A stretch of 40,811 nt of DNA from Desulfobacterales bacterium (GTDB taxonomy: Bacteria; Desulfobacterota; Desulfobacteria; Desulfobacterales; Desulfobacteraceae), in assembly GCA_023143455.1 (NCBI GenBank), contig JAGLHT010000017.1, positions 1 through 40,811 on the forward strand, read 5' to 3'. Numbering within the stretch: the stretch's first letter is position 1; every line of letters begins with the position of its first letter. The notes beneath the pieces were generated by a model. The model saw only the letters and a list, made by a program, of their open reading frames with translations. It was not told the origin of the DNA and did no database searches. Both the position numbers and the translations under genes were made by a program. Shown here one piece after another: positions 1-9,116 of this stretch.

Positions 1-599
1 GAAAATATCATTTCATTTGTAAAATCTTCTGCTGTCACATAATATACTCTTTCAGAAAGGTTGGCAGAAATTATATAATGCCCTACTGACTGAGCAAGAT
101 GGCTTTTCCCGAGACCTGTGCCCGAAAGAAGATATAACATATTATCAGTACTGAACTTGCCCTTAGCAAGCGATAAAGAGGCTGAGTATGCAAAATTGCT
201 ATTTTCTCCAACTACAAAATCCTTAAAGGTAAATCTTTTTTTTAAAAACCTACCGCCATTGAACCTGATATCCAAACCAGGCAGGGGCATCTGCTTGGTC
301 CTAGTAACCATATTCTTCATGGGGGCTGCTGCATAAGAAGCCTTATGGTTATCATTTTTCTGATCATCAATTTTAAATTCAATTTTTATTTTATCATGCC
401 CAAGATTTGAAAATTCCTTTTGAAATTTTAAAAAATAATTTTCTTTGATCCTTTTCATTGAAAAATCATTAGGACATGAAATTTTAATACAATTATTTTC
501 CGATTTCAAATATCTTAATGGTTTAATCCACATTTTATAACTGTGGTCAGGAATACTATTTCTTACTGTTAATTTAACAATTTCCCAAGTATTTTTCAT
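1..599 (-). CDS. dnaA: Chromosomal replication initiator DnaA (N-terminal part, cut by window edge)
   Basis: Reading the minus strand from ATG at 599 gives 199 codons without a stop before the window edge. Residues 1-80 resemble DnaA domain I (NTWEIVKLTV, then a YKMWIKPL segment). A variable linker follows to about residue 105. The AAA+ domain begins near FTFKDFVVGENSNFAYSA (123-140). The Walker A motif is GTGLGKSH at 160-167, close to the usual GxxGxGKTH, and is followed by LAQSVGHYI and VYYVTAEDFTNEM as in DnaA. DnaA binds ATP and DnaA boxes to open the replication origin. The Walker B, sensor and DNA-binding domain IV lie outside the window. It is divergent from pdxA across 522 bp. Identification is firm; the start is the first ATG in frame. 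Confidence 0.93.
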   Translation of the reverse strand, partial: MKNTWEIVKLTVRNSIPDHSYKMWIKPLRYLKSENNCIKISCPNDFSMKRIKENYFLKFQKEFSNLGHDKIKIEFKIDDQKNDNHKASYAAAPMKNMVTRTKQMPLPGLDIRFNGGRFLKKRFTFKDFVVGENSNFAYSASLSLAKGKFSTDNMLYLLSGTGLGKSHLAQSVGHYIISANLSERVYYVTAEDFTNEMIF

Positions 600-709
600 A
601 TGCTCTCAAAAATAAAGTTATAGGGTTGATATTTTATAAAAATATCCATAGTATCCGAACAGTATCAGTTGTTTGCAATTAACAAACTAATCTAAAAAGC
701 GTAATTAAA

Positions 710-738
710 TTTTTAGTGTATATCAATAATCAGGTCAA
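710..738 (-). promoter_or_regulatory. Putative sigma-70 promoter for dnaA
   Basis: On the minus strand TTGACC (738-733) is separated by 17 nt from TAAAAA (715-710), directed towards dnaA about 110 bp downstream. The -35 matches consensus at 5 of 6 positions and the -10 at 4 of 6. The region is so AT-rich that chance matches are likely. Confidence 0.3.
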
Positions 739-745
739 ACCTGAT
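729..745. promoter_or_regulatory. Operator-like palindrome upstream of dnaA
   Basis: ATCAGGT (729-735), CAA, ACCTGAT (739-745) form a perfect 7-bp inverted repeat with a 3-nt centre. On the minus strand it overlaps the TTGACC hexamer that could be the -35 of a dnaA promoter. This is the usual geometry of a repressor site, but the cognate regulator is unknown. Confidence 0.4.
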
Positions 746-1040
746 AATACCATGTTAGAGAAATATTCAAACAAGCTCTATCCCAATAGCGTAACCATAT
801 GATTTTATAAACTAATTACCCGTGAAACAAGTGAATACCCTTAAATTCCAGCACCTTCGATAATTCACTTAAATTTAAGGATATTTTGCCGATTTCATAA
901 CTTTCCTGTCTAAGCCCAAAAAAAAATTATCGGCTGTTTAATCCATTTTCCTTACTTTTTCTTTGTTTTTCAATTAAATCGTCATTATTTTTCTAACCCT
1001 TGAACTTTCCAATGGTTTCACAAATCAAAAAAAATTTGGA

Positions 1041-1069
1041 TTTACTTAACCACTAATAAATTGTATATT
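1041..1069 (+). promoter_or_regulatory. Putative sigma-70 promoter for pdxA-uvrA
   Basis: TTTACT (1041-1046), a 17-nt spacer and TATATT (1064-1069) lie about 50 nt before the pdxA start. The implied start of transcription is near 1076. No clear Shine-Dalgarno precedes pdxA. Confidence 0.4.
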
Positions 1070-1121
1070 GCAAACTGTTTTTACATTTATTGAGACCCTT
1101 AATTATTAAAGATATTTTATA

Positions 1122-2150
1122 ATGAAATCTAAAAAAAAAATCCCTGTAATCGGAATTACAATGGGCGACCCAGCAGGAATTGGACCAGAAATTACAAGTC
1201 TTGTAATTTCAAATCCTAAAATTTATAAACTCTGTTGTCCAATAGTGTTAGGTGATATTAATGTTTTGAAAAAAGCTTCTAAGCTTTTAAAAATAAACCT
1301 TAAACCTAAAAAAATTAATCTTGTGAAAGATGCTTGTTTTAAATTTGGTCAACCTGATATTATCTCTCTTTCAAATATAAATGCTGATCTTTTAATTCCT
1401 GGAATTTCTACTTTGGAAAATGGCAAAGCCATGCTCTCTTATATTAACAAGGGTATTGAACTTGCTATGAGCAAAACAATTGATGGGGTAGTAACCTCCC
1501 CTATTACAAAAACAGCATTAAAATTAGCCGGCTCAAATTTCCATGGTCATACAGAACTTTTTGCAAAAGCAACTAAAACTACAGACTATAATATGATGTT
1601 TTTAGGAAAAAAATTGAAAATTGTTCTTGTAACTATACATATTCCTCTTTCTGAAGTTCCAAAAAACATAACTACTGATAAAATTTTTCAGACAATCAAA
1701 ATTACAAATGCATTCCTAAAAAGTAAATTTGATATTAAAAAACCTGTTCTTGCGGTTGCCGGATTAAACCCTCACGCAGGTGAAAATTCAATGTTTGGAA
1801 ATGAAGAGTATCAGATTATAGCTCCAGCGATTAAACTGGCAAGAAAAGCGGGTTATAATGTTTCTGACCCTATTCCCCCTGATACTTTATTCTATAATGC
1901 ATTAAACAATAAAAAATATGACTGCATTGTCTGCATGTATCATGATCAGGGTTTAATACCTTTTAAAATGCTTCATTTTGATGATGGAATAAATACAACA
2001 ATCGGCTTGCCGATTATCAGGACATCCTGTGATCATGGAACTGCCTATGATATTGCCTGGCAATGCATAGCAAACCCTAAAAGTCTCACAGAAGCTGTAA
2101 AATCAGCAGCGTTTCAAGCAAAAACTATTAAAACAAGTGAAAAACTATAA
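1122..2150 (+). CDS. pdxA: 4-hydroxythreonine-4-phosphate dehydrogenase PdxA
   Basis: PdxA oxidises 4-phosphohydroxy-L-threonine with NAD; the product is condensed by PdxJ to pyridoxine 5'-phosphate (vitamin B6 synthesis, cytoplasm). The 342-residue length is normal. The family signature [14 protein letters not shown] is at 11-24. Metal and substrate histidines can be placed: GHTE (His143), TIHIPLSEV (His173), NPHAGE (His218) and YHDQG (His274), followed by [19 protein letters not shown] at the C-terminal end. The stop codon shares one base with the uvrA start (TAATG), so the two genes are almost certainly cotranscribed and translationally coupled. No B6-related neighbour is present. A PdxA2-type enzyme acting on another hydroxy acid is possible but the motifs fit classical PdxA. 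Confidence 0.95.
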   Translation: MKSKKKIPVIGITMGDPAGIGPEITSLVISNPKIYKLCCPIVLGDINVLKKASKLLKINLKPKKINLVKDACFKFGQPDIISLSNINADLLIPGISTLENGKAMLSYINKGIELAMSKTIDGVVTSPITKTALKLAGSNFHGHTELFAKATKTTDYNMMFLGKKLKIVLVTIHIPLSEVPKNITTDKIFQTIKITNAFLKSKFDIKKPVLAVAGLNPHAGENSMFGNEEYQIIAPAIKLARKAGYNVSDPIPPDTLFYNALNNKKYDCIVCMYHDQGLIPFKMLHFDDGINTTIGLPIIRTSCDHGTAYDIAWQCIANPKSLTEAVKSAAFQAKTIKTSEKL

Positions 2151-4984
2151 TGAATTCAGATAGAATAATCATTAAAGGTGCAAGAGAACATAATCTTAAA
2201 AATATTGATATTGAAATACCAAGGAACTCTCTTGTTACCCTTACCGGGCTTTCAGGCTCAGGCAAGTCTACACTTGCCTTTGATACTCTTTATGCTGAAG
2301 GGCAAAGAAGATATGTAGAATCCTTATCAACCTATGCAAGACAGTTTTTAGGTCAGATGGACAAACCTGATGTTGACTCAATCACAGGTCTTTCGCCGGC
2401 AATTTCAATTGAACAAAAAACAGCGAGCCATAACCCAAGATCTACGGTGGGTACTGTTACAGAGATTTATGATTACATGCGTTTATTATATGCAAGGGTT
2501 GGAACTCCACATTGTTACAAATGTAATAGCCCCATATCTTCCATGTCAATAGATCAGATAATCGATAGAATTCTTAAATTCAACGAAAAAACAAAAATAA
2601 TAATACTATCACCCATTGTTAGTAACAAAAAAGGCACGTATGAAAAAACTTTACTAAACATCAAAAAACAAGGCTTTGCAAGGGTTAGAATCAATAAGGA
2701 GATATATTTAACCGAAGATGTTCCTAAGCTTGAAAAAAATAAAAAACATTCCATTGATATAGTTGTTGATAGATTAGTTATTAAAATTGGAATTGAAAAA
2801 AGGCTTACAGATTCCATTGAGCTTGCACTCTCTCTTTCGAATGGTGTTATAAAAGTTTTAAAACTGTCTGAAAAAGAAGAGATTCTATTTAGTGAAAATG
2901 CATCATGTGTAAAATGTGACATCAGCTACCCTGAGTTTACTCCTGCAAGTTTCTCATTTAACTCTCCCCAGGGAGCATGCCCGAAATGTGACGGGTTAGG
3001 CTCTGTCACAGAATTTGATCCAGATCTTATTGTACCAAATAAAATGTTATCTTTAAGAGATGGGGCAATTATTCCATGGGCAACAAGAAATTCTGTCCAG
3101 TTCATAGAATTTCTTGACGCTTTAACTTCTTTTTATAATGAGGATATCTATACATCTTTTAATAACCTTGATCAAAAATTTCAAAACGTCCTTCTCTATG
3201 GATCAAAATCAATTAAAATCCCTTTCTATGTTGAAAGGGACGGTAAAAGAAAAACCTATAATAAAAAATTTGAAGGTGTTATCCCAAATTTGCAAAGACG
3301 CTATCTTGAAACAGGGTCAAACTGGGCAAGAGAAGATATAAAAAAATATCTTAATTTTAAACAATGTTCCTCCTGTGACGGAGCCAGGCTGAACAAGGCT
3401 TCAAATTCTGTTAAGATAGAAAACTCAACCATATCTCAATTGACCAGCTTTTCAGTAGAAAAAACAAAACAATTTATTTCTTCAGTTCAACTTACAGAAA
3501 AAAACAAAATAATTGCCAAGGGAATTATTAAAGAAATTATTGAAAGAATTGAGTTTCTTCAAAATGTAGGCCTTGAATATCTTACTCTCAATAGGTCTGC
3601 TGCAACTTTATCCGGAGGAGAGAGTCAAAGAATCAGGCTTGCAACCCAGATTGGTTCGAAATTAACAGGAGTGCTATATGTACTTGATGAACCAAGTATT
3701 GGGCTTCATCAGAGAGATAATCAAAGACTCCTTCAGACCCTCATGAATCTTAAAAATCTCGGTAACACAGTTCTTGTTGTTGAACATGATGAAGAAACAA
3801 TTATGTCATCAGACTACGTGATTGATATGGGACCAGGAGCAGGCATAAACGGTGGAAGCGTGGTTTTTCAAGGAGCTCCTGAGCAACTTATTAAAGCTTC
3901 AGGCTCACTCACAGCTGATTATCTTTCAGGTAAAAAAAAGATTGAGGTTCCTGTAAAACGAAGAAAAGGGAATGGAAAACAACTAAAAATTCTTAAAGCA
4001 TCCTCTAATAATCTTGCATCCATTGATGCATCGTTTCCTTTGGGTACTTTTACCTGTGTTACAGGAGTGTCAGGCTCAGGTAAATCTACACTGGTATTTT
4101 CAACTCTTTATAGAATTTTAGCTGCACATCTTCACAATGCTAAAACACCTCCTGGAGTTTATGAAGGAATAGATGGCCTTCAATATCTTGATAAAGTTAT
4201 ACATATAAATCAATCACCCATTGGCAGAACACCAAGAAGCAATCCGGCTACATATACTCAGGTTTTCACATATATTAGAGAACTCTTTTCTGTAATAAAC
4301 GAGGCAAAGGCAAAAGGTTATAAACCCGGAAGGTTCAGCTTTAATGTGAAAGGAGGAAGATGTGAAGCCTGTAGAGGAGATGGAATACTCAAAATTGAAA
4401 TGCATTTCCTCCCGGATGTTTATGTATCCTGTGATGTTTGTAATGGTAAACGATATAATAGAGAGACCCTTGATGTAAAATACAAAGGAAAAAGTATTGC
4501 TGACATATTAGATATGACTATAAACCAGGCATCAAGATTTTTCAGTAAGATTCCAACAATTAACACTAAGCTCAAAACTCTTATCAATGTAGGAATAGGC
4601 TATATTAAACTTGGTCAGTCTGCAACAACTCTTTCGGGAGGAGAAGCCCAAAGAATCAAGCTTGCAAAAGAACTAAGCAAAAGAAGTACTGGAAGAACAA
4701 TATTCATCCTTGACGAACCTACAACTGGACTTCATACTGATGATATTAAAAAGCTCTTAAATGTCCTAAACAGACTGGTTTTATCTGGGAACACAGTTAT
4801 TGTTATTGAACATAATCTTGATGTTATTAAATATGCTGATTATATTATTGACCTTGGACCTGAAGGTGGTGACAAAGGCGGAAAAATTATTGCTGTTGGC
4901 ACACCAGAACAAATAGCTGCGACTCCAAAATCATACACAGGAAATTATTTAAAGGATGTATTAAAAAAACAAGGGGGGAAATAG
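2150..4984 (+). CDS. uvrA: Excinuclease ABC subunit A (UvrA)
   Basis: UvrA is the damage-sensing ATPase of nucleotide excision repair; a UvrA dimer loads UvrB at bulky lesions. The 944-residue length is typical. It has two ABC ATPase halves. The first has Walker [10 protein letters not shown] near residue 33 and the signature [12 protein letters not shown] near 485, followed by [10 protein letters not shown]. The second has GVSGSGKST near 640 and [15 protein letters not shown] near 830, followed by [11 protein letters not shown]. Zinc-finger cysteine pairs are visible: CVKC/CPKC before residue 290, and CEAC/CDVC near 740-765. Conserved [18 protein letters not shown] follows the first Walker A. 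The stop lies 4 bp from the convergent lpxB stop. Confidence 0.97.
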   Translation: MNSDRIIIKGAREHNLKNIDIEIPRNSLVTLTGLSGSGKSTLAFDTLYAEGQRRYVESLSTYARQFLGQMDKPDVDSITGLSPAISIEQKTASHNPRSTVGTVTEIYDYMRLLYARVGTPHCYKCNSPISSMSIDQIIDRILKFNEKTKIIILSPIVSNKKGTYEKTLLNIKKQGFARVRINKEIYLTEDVPKLEKNKKHSIDIVVDRLVIKIGIEKRLTDSIELALSLSNGVIKVLKLSEKEEILFSENASCVKCDISYPEFTPASFSFNSPQGACPKCDGLGSVTEFDPDLIVPNKMLSLRDGAIIPWATRNSVQFIEFLDALTSFYNEDIYTSFNNLDQKFQNVLLYGSKSIKIPFYVERDGKRKTYNKKFEGVIPNLQRRYLETGSNWAREDIKKYLNFKQCSSCDGARLNKASNSVKIENSTISQLTSFSVEKTKQFISSVQLTEKNKIIAKGIIKEIIERIEFLQNVGLEYLTLNRSAATLSGGESQRIRLATQIGSKLTGVLYVLDEPSIGLHQRDNQRLLQTLMNLKNLGNTVLVVEHDEETIMSSDYVIDMGPGAGINGGSVVFQGAPEQLIKASGSLTADYLSGKKKIEVPVKRRKGNGKQLKILKASSNNLASIDASFPLGTFTCVTGVSGSGKSTLVFSTLYRILAAHLHNAKTPPGVYEGIDGLQYLDKVIHINQSPIGRTPRSNPATYTQVFTYIRELFSVINEAKAKGYKPGRFSFNVKGGRCEACRGDGILKIEMHFLPDVYVSCDVCNGKRYNRETLDVKYKGKSIADILDMTINQASRFFSKIPTINTKLKTLINVGIGYIKLGQSATTLSGGEAQRIKLAKELSKRSTGRTIFILDEPTTGLHTDDIKKLLNVLNRLVLSGNTVIVIEHNLDVIKYADYIIDLGPEGGDKGGKIIAVGTPEQIAATPKSYTGNYLKDVLKKQGGK

Positions 4985-4988
4985 ACAG

Positions 4989-6143
4989 CTATTTTAAAAA
5001 TGAAATACAAGTTTGTGCAGCTTGTTTAATCACGCCAGGTTTTCCAATCATCTCTTTTACCTGATTTAAGGATTGCAGTACAGAATCTAATTCTTGTGGA
5101 TTGTTTTGCCACTCTGAAACTTTTTCTGCGATCTTTTTTTCATTAATTTCTTGAACATACTCAGGCAAAATTTCTTTTTGGGCCAAAAGATTAGGCATTC
5201 CAATATATTTGATTTTTACAATAGACTTTGCAATTTTGAATGTTAGCCAGGGCAATTTATACATTATTATCATAGGGATTCCCAAAATTGTATTTTCAAT
5301 TGTTATGGTTCCTGATGCTGTTAAACAAAAATTCAGTTTTGCCCTTAGTGCAAAATTCTCTCCATAAATTATGTCTACATGTTCATTAATCTCAGAAGAT
5401 TCGCAAATTTGTTGTATTGCTGATTTTTCAAGGGATCCTGCTGCAAACACTAAAATCTTTGCAGATTCATATGCTTTGCTTATCCTTATAATATTAAGCA
5501 TAGGAGCTAAGAGTGTTTTTAATTCAGATTTTCTAGAGCCTGGCATTAAACCGATAAGATTCATGTTTTTGTATTTTTCCATTAATGAATCAGTATCTTC
5601 TGTTTTAAGTTTATGTTCTATAATATCAACAAAGGGATTACCAAAATACTCAGCTTCAACTGAATATTTTTCATATATTTTTTTTTCAAAGGGGAAAATA
5701 CATATAACTTTGTCAACATACTTTTTAATATTTTTAACTCGGTATTCTCTTGAAGCATATACCTGGGGGCTTACATAATAAACTACTGGTATTGAAAGTT
5801 TTTTTGCGTATTTTGCAATGTGTATATTAAACCCGTAAAAATCAACCAGAATTATGAGATCTGGTTGATTTAATTCAAAATAAGATTTAATTTTATTGTT
5901 TAATAAATTTTTAAAAAATAGATACTTTCCAAAAAGCCCGTTAAGCCCAAATCCTTCAATACTCAAAGTATCAGCAAGAAAAACATCAGAGTTCTCCTGC
6001 ATTTTTTTTCCGCCTATACTAGTTGTCTGGATATTATCAAAATTATTTTCATTTTTATTTATTTGTCTGATTGTGTTTATTAAAGCACTTGCATGCAAGT
6101 CACCAGAATAATCACCAGTTGAAATAAATATATGTTTATTCAT
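4989..6143 (-). CDS. lpxB: Lipid-A-disaccharide synthase LpxB
   Basis: LpxB is a GT19 glycosyltransferase that condenses UDP-2,3-diacylglucosamine with lipid X to form lipid A disaccharide at the inner membrane. The 384-residue length fits. The N-terminal glycine-rich motif is STGDYSGDLHA (8-18), a variant of the usual GExSGDxHG. Further family segments include DLIILVDFYGFN, IPVVYYVSPQVYA, ICIFPFEK, GLMPGSRKSE, TASGTITIENTILGIPMIIMYKLP and MPNLLAQKEILPEYVQ. It is the last gene of the minus-strand envelope block and sits 20 bp downstream of the CNNM/CorC gene. Its substrates are produced through lpxA, lpxD and lpxI encoded upstream. LpxC and LpxK are not in the window. Confidence 0.95.
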   Translation of the reverse strand: MNKHIFISTGDYSGDLHASALINTIRQINKNENNFDNIQTTSIGGKKMQENSDVFLADTLSIEGFGLNGLFGKYLFFKNLLNNKIKSYFELNQPDLIILVDFYGFNIHIAKYAKKLSIPVVYYVSPQVYASREYRVKNIKKYVDKVICIFPFEKKIYEKYSVEAEYFGNPFVDIIEHKLKTEDTDSLMEKYKNMNLIGLMPGSRKSELKTLLAPMLNIIRISKAYESAKILVFAAGSLEKSAIQQICESSEINEHVDIIYGENFALRAKLNFCLTASGTITIENTILGIPMIIMYKLPWLTFKIAKSIVKIKYIGMPNLLAQKEILPEYVQEINEKKIAEKVSEWQNNPQELDSVLQSLNQVKEMIGKPGVIKQAAQTCISFLK

Positions 6144-6163
6144 AAAATTTAACTTAAAATTAG

Positions 6164-7390
6164 CTATTGTTCTTCTGTTTTCAGAACAAAGCTTTTTATT
6201 CTGTTACCATCTTTTTCTCGAACAATTATGGTACATTTCTTAGTTTTTATTGCTTCACCGACTTCTGGGATTCTTCCTATCATGTTAAGGACATAACCAG
6301 AAAAAGTGTCATAATCACTTGCTTCAGGGATTGAAAGACCGGTTTTTTTATTTAATTCATCAATATCAACTTTACCAGCCACAACCCAGCCTCCATCTTT
6401 AATCTTAATAATATCAGGCTCTAGCTTGTCTGTCTCATCTGTAATTTCACCGACTATTTCTTCTAACACATCTTCAAGAGTAACAATTCCAGCCATGCCT
6501 CCATGCTCATCAATTACTACACCTATGTGATTCTTCAATCTTTTAAACTCACGCATAACAGAATCAAGTTTTTTTGAATCAGGAATAAAATTAGGTTTTT
6601 GCATTATTTTTCTTATATCAAGATCACCTGAACCATTCTTAATACAAAACTCATGGAATTCAGCAAATAAATTCTTAACATTAATAATCCCTACAATATT
6701 ATCGATATCACCTTCAATTACTGGTATTCTAGTAAAACCTGAATCAATAATGGATTTAATATCAATCTTATTTTCAAGATCAATAACAAAAACGTCAGCT
6801 CTGGGTGTCATAATTTCTGAAGCACTGGTATCATCAAATTCAAAAATATTGGTAATAAACTCTTTTTCTTCTTCTTTGATTTCACCATCTTCTTCTACAA
6901 CTTCAACCATTGTTATCAATTCACCTTCAGTAATAAGAGGCGATTTATCAAATACACCAATAATTTTTGGAATAAAATTTAAAAGAACAATTAAAGGTAA
7001 AAATATTTTTGAAAGCCAGAAAATTGGAAAAATCACAACTCTTGCTACAATAATATTATTATGTGCTGCAAAAGATTTTGGAATTATTTCACCAAATACA
7101 AGGACAAGAAATGTCATTGTCCCAGTTGCAATTCCAACAGCATTTGATTGAAAATATTCCAGGGCCATTTTTGTTGCAAGAGCTGATGCACTGATGTTAA
7201 CAAGATTATTACCGATCAGAATCGTTGTAAGAAGTTTATGGGAATCTTCTTTCATATGCAATATCAATTTATCAACTTTTGATCCATCCTTTGAAAGGTG
7301 CATAGCTTTGACCTGGCTTATTGAATAAAGAGCTGTTTCAGAAGATGAAAAAAATCCAGATAAAAAAAGACAGATTATGAGCATAACCAT
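6164..7390 (-). CDS. CNNM/CorC-HlyC family membrane protein with CBS pair
   Basis: Domain order is clear: an N-terminal CNNM (DUF21) transmembrane domain over roughly the first 150 residues (LSGFFSSSETALYS; LLTTILIGNNLVNISASALAT; LVFGEIIPKSFAAH), then a linker VEVVEEDGEIKEEEKEFI, two CBS domains (MTPRADVFVID to IIDSGFTRIPVIEGD; HIGVVIDEHGGMAGIVTLEDVLEEIVGEI), and a C-terminal CorC_HlyC domain. Members are linked to Mg or Co ion homeostasis; the haemolysin label is historical. An in-frame TTG at 7405 would add five residues, but ATG at 7390 is preferred; neither has a clear ribosome site. It is inserted between lpxI and lpxB, with no evident lipid A function. The exact ion substrate cannot be told. 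Confidence 0.88.
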   Translation of the reverse strand: MVMLIICLFLSGFFSSSETALYSISQVKAMHLSKDGSKVDKLILHMKEDSHKLLTTILIGNNLVNISASALATKMALEYFQSNAVGIATGTMTFLVLVFGEIIPKSFAAHNNIIVARVVIFPIFWLSKIFLPLIVLLNFIPKIIGVFDKSPLITEGELITMVEVVEEDGEIKEEEKEFITNIFEFDDTSASEIMTPRADVFVIDLENKIDIKSIIDSGFTRIPVIEGDIDNIVGIINVKNLFAEFHEFCIKNGSGDLDIRKIMQKPNFIPDSKKLDSVMREFKRLKNHIGVVIDEHGGMAGIVTLEDVLEEIVGEITDETDKLEPDIIKIKDGGWVVAGKVDIDELNKKTGLSIPEASDYDTFSGYVLNMIGRIPEVGEAIKTKKCTIIVREKDGNRIKSFVLKTEEQ

Positions 7391-7508
7391 TTCAGTTGTA
7401 ATCAAAGTAAAGTGTTTACCTTTTTATAAAATTGATTTAATAAAATACCTTAAACTAATAATATCTTAAAAAGATTGCCAAATCAAAACAAAACCATTTT
7501 CACTTAAT

Positions 7509-8324
7509 TTAAATGAAGTCACTATCTTCCATTGCCTGAATACAGATATTATATTCCTCAGCAAGTGAAATCATGTTTTCACGGTCAAAGGATATACTCT
7601 TATCGGCTTCCAAAATAAGGGTAGATGCGCCAGCTTTATGCATTGTCTTAATAGTATCACATCCAGTACAAGGCAGATCAAATCTTAAATCCTGGGTTGG
7701 TTTTGAAATTTTTACCACCACAGTCTCTTTATCGGCAAGATTTCCACCACGCAAAATAGTTGCGTCTGTACCATCTATAGCTTCAACTGCCAATATGACG
7801 CCATTGCTTACAACGACACATTGACCAACATCAAATCTTCCAATTTGTTTGGCTATTGGCCAGCCCGCTATAATGTCCTGAGCCTCAGATTTTGAAGGCT
7901 TTCTCTTTGTCCAACATCCTTTTTTGTTAATAAGTTCTGGTAAAAGAAAGGTGGATGGTTTGATTATAATACCCTCTTTTTCAAGTAAATCAGCAAATGA
8001 AGTTAGAATTGAGTCATCATGGGTATGTTTTAATTTTGCAAAAAATGCAAGGGCCCTAAAGTCAGGTTTAATATCAGAAAAAATCCTTGTTTTTTTTATT
8101 GTTCCAAGCATTACAGCTTCATCAACATTATTCTTTTTGAAAAACTTTATTACACGGCTAATCTGTCCTAAACACAACCATTCTATTGAGTCTGTATAAT
8201 CTTTTAAATCTTTATCAGCTTCGTTGGTGTATGCAACTACAAATACTTTATATCCTTTTTCCAAAGCTTTTTTTAAAAAAAGCTTTGGAAAAATACCTCC
8301 ACCTGCAATAAGTCCTATTCGCAT
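7509..8324 (-). CDS. lpxI: UDP-2,3-diacylglucosamine pyrophosphatase LpxI (DUF1009)
   Basis: LpxI hydrolyses UDP-2,3-diacylglucosamine to lipid X and UMP, replacing LpxH in many non-enteric bacteria. The 271-residue length is typical. The N-terminal domain starts GLIAGGGIFPKLF with a Rossmann-like GGG turn. The C-terminal catalytic domain contains QDIIAGWPIAKQIGRFDVGQCVVVSNGVILAVEAIDGTDATILRGG, including the family's EAIDGTD acidic motif, followed by DLPCTGCDTI. The gene lies 3 bp after lpxA, consistent with cotranscription. Codons about 11-24 coincide with a perfect 38-bp DNA palindrome (8256-8293) while still encoding the family's usual FP-LF segment. No LpxH-type gene is seen here. Confidence 0.95.
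   Translation of the reverse strand: MRIGLIAGGGIFPKLFLKKALEKGYKVFVVAYTNEADKDLKDYTDSIEWLCLGQISRVIKFFKKNNVDEAVMLGTIKKTRIFSDIKPDFRALAFFAKLKHTHDDSILTSFADLLEKEGIIIKPSTFLLPELINKKGCWTKRKPSKSEAQDIIAGWPIAKQIGRFDVGQCVVVSNGVILAVEAIDGTDATILRGGNLADKETVVVKISKPTQDLRFDLPCTGCDTIKTMHKAGASTLILEADKSISFDRENMISLAEEYNICIQAMEDSDFI
8256..8293. repeat. Perfect 38-bp palindrome inside the 5' end of lpxI
   Basis: The left arm TTTTTCCAAAGCTTTTTTT (8256-8274) is followed without a spacer by its exact reverse complement (8275-8293), 19 of 19 positions. The flanking bases (8255 C, 8294 T) do not pair. It lies within lpxI, beginning about 30 nt after the start codon. In the mRNA it could fold as a long hairpin with a minimal TTAA loop; in DNA it could extrude as a cruciform. 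Its function is unknown. Confidence 0.9.
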
Positions 8325-8327
8325 TAG

Positions 8328-9098
8328 TTATCTAGTCACACCTCTACTAGAATTTTTAATGAACTTCATAAAATTTTTAACCTCAGGTATCTGTTCTACT
8401 TCAGCTTTGACACGTTCTGAAGCCTGCTTGGTTGTAAGACCTATTCTGAATACAATTCTGTAAGCTTTTTTTATTTCTGCGATTGATGCTTTGGAAAAAT
8501 CATTTCTTTTCAAACCAACATTATTTAAGCCATGCAGACCTACACGATCACCAGCAGCAAGAACATAGGGAGGAATATCTTTGAATACAGCTGATTTACC
8601 ACCAATATAAGCATAGTCGCCAATTTGTACAAATTGATGCACCGCCACAAAACCACCAAGTGTAGCATTCCTACCAACAGTAACATGTCCACCTAAGGTT
8701 GCATTATTTGCAAGCACGACATTATTTCCGGTTATGCAATCATGGGCAATATGTGTATATGCCATTAAATAATTGTTTTCACCAACCTCAGTATATCCAC
8801 CCCCAAGCTCAGTACCTCTGTTAACTGTAGCAAATTCTCTGATAATAGTTCCACTACCAATTGTCAGATATGATTTTTCTCCTGTAAACTTCAAATCCTG
8901 GGGAGCCGCTCCAACAGATGCGTATTGAAAAATCTGACAGTCAGATCCAATAGTAGCATATTGATCAATAGTCACGTATGGCCCTATTTTTGTTCCAGAT
9001 CCTATACATACATCACTCTTTATAATTGAAAAAGGTCCTATTTTTACATTGGAATCAATTTCTGCTGATGGATCGATAATAGCTGTTGGATGAATCAT
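8328..9098 (-). CDS. lpxA: Acyl-ACP--UDP-N-acetylglucosamine O-acyltransferase LpxA
   Basis: LpxA transfers the 3-hydroxyacyl chain from ACP to UDP-GlcNAc, the first step of lipid A synthesis. The 256-residue length matches. The first 190 residues are a left-handed beta helix of hexapeptide repeats (IHPTAIIDPSAEI, VKIGPFSII, KIGPYVTI, and so on). The catalytic histidine sits in YTHIAHDC near residue 122. The helical C-terminal domain starts about residue 195 (LHGLNNVGLKRNDFSKASI). GGAG lies 6-7 nt before the start. It follows lpxD directly by 18 bp, with no fabZ between. The HIAHDC motif and the C-terminal GLKR segment separate it from LpxD. Confidence 0.96.
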   Translation of the reverse strand: MIHPTAIIDPSAEIDSNVKIGPFSIIKSDVCIGSGTKIGPYVTIDQYATIGSDCQIFQYASVGAAPQDLKFTGEKSYLTIGSGTIIREFATVNRGTELGGGYTEVGENNYLMAYTHIAHDCITGNNVVLANNATLGGHVTVGRNATLGGFVAVHQFVQIGDYAYIGGKSAVFKDIPPYVLAAGDRVGLHGLNNVGLKRNDFSKASIAEIKKAYRIVFRIGLTTKQASERVKAEVEQIPEVKNFMKFIKNSSRGVTR

Positions 9099-9116
9099 AT
9101 ATACTCCATATTATTT

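Larger units (their letters stand above)
600..1121. other. Non-coding region between divergent dnaA and pdxA
   Basis: This 522-bp AT-rich stretch has no convincing gene. Because dnaA often neighbours oriC, I looked for DnaA boxes (TTATCCACA) on both strands. I found only near matches such as ATATCCATA (642-650) and TTAACCACT (about 1045-1055), so origin function is not supported by eye. It contains a perfect 7-bp inverted repeat at 729-745, putative promoters for both flanking genes, and a 9-bp inverted repeat CCTTAAATT (839-847) / AATTTAAGG (872-880). Confidence 0.6.

Noticed and set aside
600-1121. oriC next to dnaA
   Set aside because: No perfect or one-mismatch DnaA box and no box cluster seen on either strand.
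5371-5778. 135-codon open frame on the plus strand across lpxB
   Set aside because: Antisense to a certain gene, no domain resemblance and no ribosome site; a shadow frame.
6750-7151. 133-codon open frame antisense to the CNNM/CorC gene
   Set aside because: Mirror of a membrane-protein coding frame without family features.
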